From the NCBI GenBank assembly GCA_019359715.1, contig JAHHGS010000118.1, positions 1-36,222 on the forward strand: DNA of 36,222 bases, in the 5' to 3' direction. The translations under genes were made by a program, and so were the position numbers. Of the stretch, positions 34,279 to 36,222 are shown in pieces. The notes beneath the pieces were generated by a model. The model was not told the DNA's origin. It ran no database searches and saw nothing but the letters and a program-made list of their open reading frames with translations. Position 1 is the first letter of the stretch; each line of letters begins with the position of its first letter. The DNA comes from Aphanocapsa sp. GSE-SYN-MK-11-07L (GTDB lineage Bacteria > Cyanobacteriota > Cyanobacteriia > Thermosynechococcales > Thermosynechococcaceae).

Positions 34279-35637
34279 ATGGGCCCAGAAACGCAGCCAA
34301 CCAATCAGCCAATCGCGCGGGAAGAATCCGCCGGGTACGATCGCCGAATTCAAAATTACATCTATAACGCCGCTGCCCACGGGCTGTACGAAATTCGCGG
34401 TTTAGGCGCCAAGCGGAAGCTGCCTCACTTTGATGATTTGGTTTTCTTAGGAGCTTCGATGTCTCGCTACCCGCTGGAGGGCTATCGGGAAAAGTGTGTG
34501 ACCAAAACTGTTTTGGGGACGCGCTATGCTAGCAAACCGATTGAATTGGCAACCCCGATCACGATCGCTGGCATGAGCTTTGGTTCGCTGTCTGCCAACG
34601 TCAAAGAAGCTTTGGGGCTGGCGGCGACAGAAATCGGTACCTCAACCACCACTGGCGACGGTGGGATGACGCCAGAGGAGCGCAAATCTTCTCAAACTCT
34701 GGTTTATCAATGCTTGCCCTCCCGCTACGGCTTTAATCCAGACGATCTCCGGCAAGCCGATGCGATCGAAATTGTGGTTGGACAGGGCGCTAAACCGGGC
34801 GGCGGCGGGATGCTGCTGGGGCAGAAAGTGAACGAACGAGTGGCCGGTATGCGGACTCTCCCGGAAGGGGTTGACCAGCGATCGGCCTGTCGCCATCCCG
34901 ATTGGACGGGCCCCGATGATCTGACGATTAAGATTCAAGAACTGCGCGAATTGACCGACTGGGAAAAGCCAATCTACGTCAAAGTTGGCGCTTCTCGTCC
35001 TTACCACGATGTCAAACTCGCTGTCCAAGCTGGGGCTGATGTCGTCGTGGTCGATGGAATGCAGGGCGGCACAGCCGCCACCCAATCAGTGTTTATTGAG
35101 CATGTCGGCATCCCCACCCTGGCGGCTCTCCGGCAAGCCGTGGAAGCCCTAGCCGAAATGAAGATGACTGGGCAAGTCCAACTGATCATCTCTGGCGGAA
35201 TTCGGACGGGGGCAGATGTGGCTAAAGCATTGGCAATGGGAGCCGATGCCGTCTCAATTGGTCAAGGGGCGCTGTTTGCCCTCGGCTGCAACCGCGATAC
35301 TTATTTCCAAGCGGGTGAGCACCATTCTGCCGTTGAGGATTATGCGGCGTTGGGCACGGCACCTGGCTTTTGTCACCACTGCCACACGGGTAACTGCCCG
35401 GTTGGCATCACCACCCAAGACCCAATTTTGGAGCAGCGGTTGGAGCCAGCGATCGCCGCTCGTCATCTCCGCAACTACCTGCAAACCCTGACGATGGAAC
35501 TAACGACGATCGCCCGTGCCGCTGGCAAACAAAATGTCCACCACTTGGAACCAGAAGACCTGGCCGCCCTCACCCTAGAAGCCGCCGCCATGGCCCGCCT
35601 GCCCCTAGCTGGCACCAACTGGATTCCCGGTTGGTAA
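34279..35637 (+). CDS. glxD: FMN-binding glutamate synthase family protein (GlxD/MgsC type)
   Basis: A 452-residue protein from ATG 34279, with an AGGA site 9 nt upstream. An upstream GTG at 34201 would translate the hairpin repeat as an unlikely N-terminus. The FMN-binding (beta/alpha)8 barrel of glutamate synthase is visible: ITIAGMSFGSLS (95-106), GDGGMTPEERKS (127-138), VDGMQGGTAA (258-267) and SGGIRTGADVAKALAMGADAV (305-325). Cysteines 365, 368 and 373 (GFCHHCHTGNCPVG) lie where glutamate synthase binds its 3Fe-4S cluster. In N-methylglutamate synthase this is the catalytic MgsC subunit. It ends the cluster, and the next 40 bp hold no clear terminator. Confidence 0.9.
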   Translation: MGPETQPTNQPIAREESAGYDRRIQNYIYNAAAHGLYEIRGLGAKRKLPHFDDLVFLGASMSRYPLEGYREKCVTKTVLGTRYASKPIELATPITIAGMSFGSLSANVKEALGLAATEIGTSTTTGDGGMTPEERKSSQTLVYQCLPSRYGFNPDDLRQADAIEIVVGQGAKPGGGGMLLGQKVNERVAGMRTLPEGVDQRSACRHPDWTGPDDLTIKIQELRELTDWEKPIYVKVGASRPYHDVKLAVQAGADVVVVDGMQGGTAATQSVFIEHVGIPTLAALRQAVEALAEMKMTGQVQLIISGGIRTGADVAKALAMGADAVSIGQGALFALGCNRDTYFQAGEHHSAVEDYAALGTAPGFCHHCHTGNCPVGITTQDPILEQRLEPAIAARHLRNYLQTLTMELTTIARAAGKQNVHHLEPEDLAALTLEAAAMARLPLAGTNWIPGW

Positions 35638-35679
35638 AGTCGAGTCAGATCTGCAAACCCAGAAACTACGGTGAAGTTG

Positions 35680-36117
35680 ATGCGAACGACAACCCTCTAT
35701 GACCAAGACCTTTTCGCTTGGACGCAGCACCAAATTGGACTGCTGCAAGCTCAGCAGTGGGAGCAAGTGGATGTTGAAAACTTGATCGAGGAGTTGGATT
35801 CGTTTGGGGGTGCTGCTGGGGCAATCTTACAAGAGATGTCGCAGTTTGAAAGCCCACCTCTTTTTAAGGGTGGGATGCTTCGACAAGACTTCGGCGTGAG
35901 CGCTCAGTCGAACGCTCAGCAACAGAAAAACAAGTTAGCACAGGCAATAAACAGGGGGAAGATTCCGCCCGTTTATGCCGAGTTGCCGGGGTTCCCCCGG
36001 TTGAAGCAAGTTTCCAAGACAGACGATGTGATTGAACCAGCAACCAGATTCGAGACGGGTAGAACCGCTGGGTTTGATTTCGGTTTGAAAACATTTCTGA
36101 TACCAATTTGCATCTAG
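35680..36117 (+). pseudogene. DUF29 protein, truncated and replaced by repeat sequence
   Basis: The first 45 or so residues (TTLYDQDLFAWTQHQIGLLQ, then VDVENLIEELDSFG) match the start of the DUF29 family. The rest of the family sequence, normally about 140 residues with a conserved Arg/Trp-rich middle, is missing. The open frame instead runs through repeat-derived sequence encoding SPPLFKGGMLRQDFG and PGFPRLKQV. The start ATG 35680 follows GTG 35671. It is probably non-functional. Confidence 0.7.
35850..36010 (+). repeat. Repeat sequences inside the DUF29 remnant
   Basis: The stretch carries a CCCACC/GGGTGGG-type hairpin near 35855-35875. A CTTCGACAAG/CTCAGTCGAACG unit of the dispersed cyanobacterial type follows at about 35878-35920. 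A GTTCCCCCGGTTGAAGCAAGT segment near 35990-36010 resembles GTTCCCCGACTTGAAGCAAGT in the soxA insert. The same repeat classes therefore lie in both damaged genes. The exact ends are uncertain. Confidence 0.5.
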
Positions 36118-36132
36118 ACACGTTATTTAGGT

Positions 36133-36163
36133 AATCTGGAAACTCAGTCGTTATTTCCAGATT
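36133..36163. repeat. 10-bp inverted repeat before the right-edge ORF
   Basis: AATCTGGAAA (36133-36142) and TTTCCAGATT (36154-36163) form a perfect 10-bp stem with an 11-nt loop, 2 bp before ATG 36166. It could hold the start codon in structure or be part of an insertion-sequence end. Confidence 0.6.
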
Positions 36164-36165
36164 TT

Positions 36166-36222
36166 ATGAGCCGAGTGAGCTACGTTCAACCTCACCTAAC
36201 AGAAGACGAGGTTAAAGACAAA
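36166..36222 (+). CDS. N-terminus of an ORF leaving the window, possibly a transposase
   Basis: ATG 36166 opens a frame, MSRVSYVQPHLTEDEVKDK, that continues past the right edge. The start resembles the N-terminus of some cyanobacterial IS630-like or helix-turn-helix transposases, but with 19 residues this is weak. No good ribosome site is visible. A 10-bp inverted repeat precedes it. Confidence 0.35.
   Translation, partial: MSRVSYVQPHLTEDEVKDK

Noticed and set aside
32606-35637. Reading the three glx-like genes as an ordinary ferredoxin- or NADPH-dependent glutamate synthase
   Set aside because: Ordinary cyanobacterial glutamate synthase is one large polypeptide. Three separate genes in this order fit GlxBCD/MgsABC.

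Overview
The window looks like a stretch of cyanobacterial chromosome. The octamer GCGATCGC (HIP1) and its cores recur in and between genes. There are also cyanobacterial-type proteins: a CruA/CruP-type lycopene cyclase relative, a TIGR03792-type protein, a DUF29 remnant and a Nostoc-like phytochelatin synthase. G/C-rich palindromic repeats typical of filamentous cyanobacteria are scattered through it. I could not name the species. I see no rRNA, tRNA or CRISPR array.

Layout. 1-1.2 kb: a scar with the tail of an unrecognised ORF abutting a 3'-truncated type I restriction methylase (hsdM). 1.3-8.4 kb: prolyl oligopeptidase, small lipoprotein, aldo/keto reductase, a two-gene split photolyase-like pair in inverted domain order, a conserved hypothetical and a TolC-type outer-membrane channel. 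8.7-12.4 kb (minus strand): FAD monooxygenase, a thiamine-diphosphate 2-oxoacid decarboxylase and a phytochelatin synthase-like protease, the last two only 16 bp apart. 12.5-17.2 kb: a methyltransferase, an unrecognised AT-richer gene bracketed by a duplicated cupredoxin 3' end, an exported cupredoxin and an ABC exporter. 17.2-17.7 kb: a DUF559 endonuclease-like gene enclosed by 43-bp inverted repeats. 17.7-23.8 kb: ClpB, a small PilB/GspE N-domain-like protein, a small hypothetical, the CruA/CruP-type protein and a TIGR03792 protein.

24.5-35.6 kb is the most striking part. A divergent XRE-cupin regulator faces a long same-strand cluster: purU, soxB-like, a small ABM-fold gene, soxD-like, soxA-like (fused to a soxG-like domain), glnT/gmaS-like, then glxB/glxC/glxD-like genes. 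Together these match the components of the N-methylglutamate pathway for methylamine. GmaS makes gamma-glutamylmethylamide, MgsABC makes N-methylglutamate, and MgdABCD oxidises it and passes the one-carbon unit to tetrahydrofolate. PurU would release formate from 10-formyl-tetrahydrofolate. Assigning the pathway rather than plain sarcosine oxidation is inference from gene content and order. In this cluster the alpha and gamma subunits are fused, the delta subunit lacks two expected zinc cysteines, and the alpha gene carries both an in-frame palindromic repeat insertion and a perfect 90-bp tandem duplication.

The right edge holds a DUF29 gene broken up by repeat sequences, then a 10-bp inverted repeat just before the start of an ORF that leaves the window, possibly a transposase.
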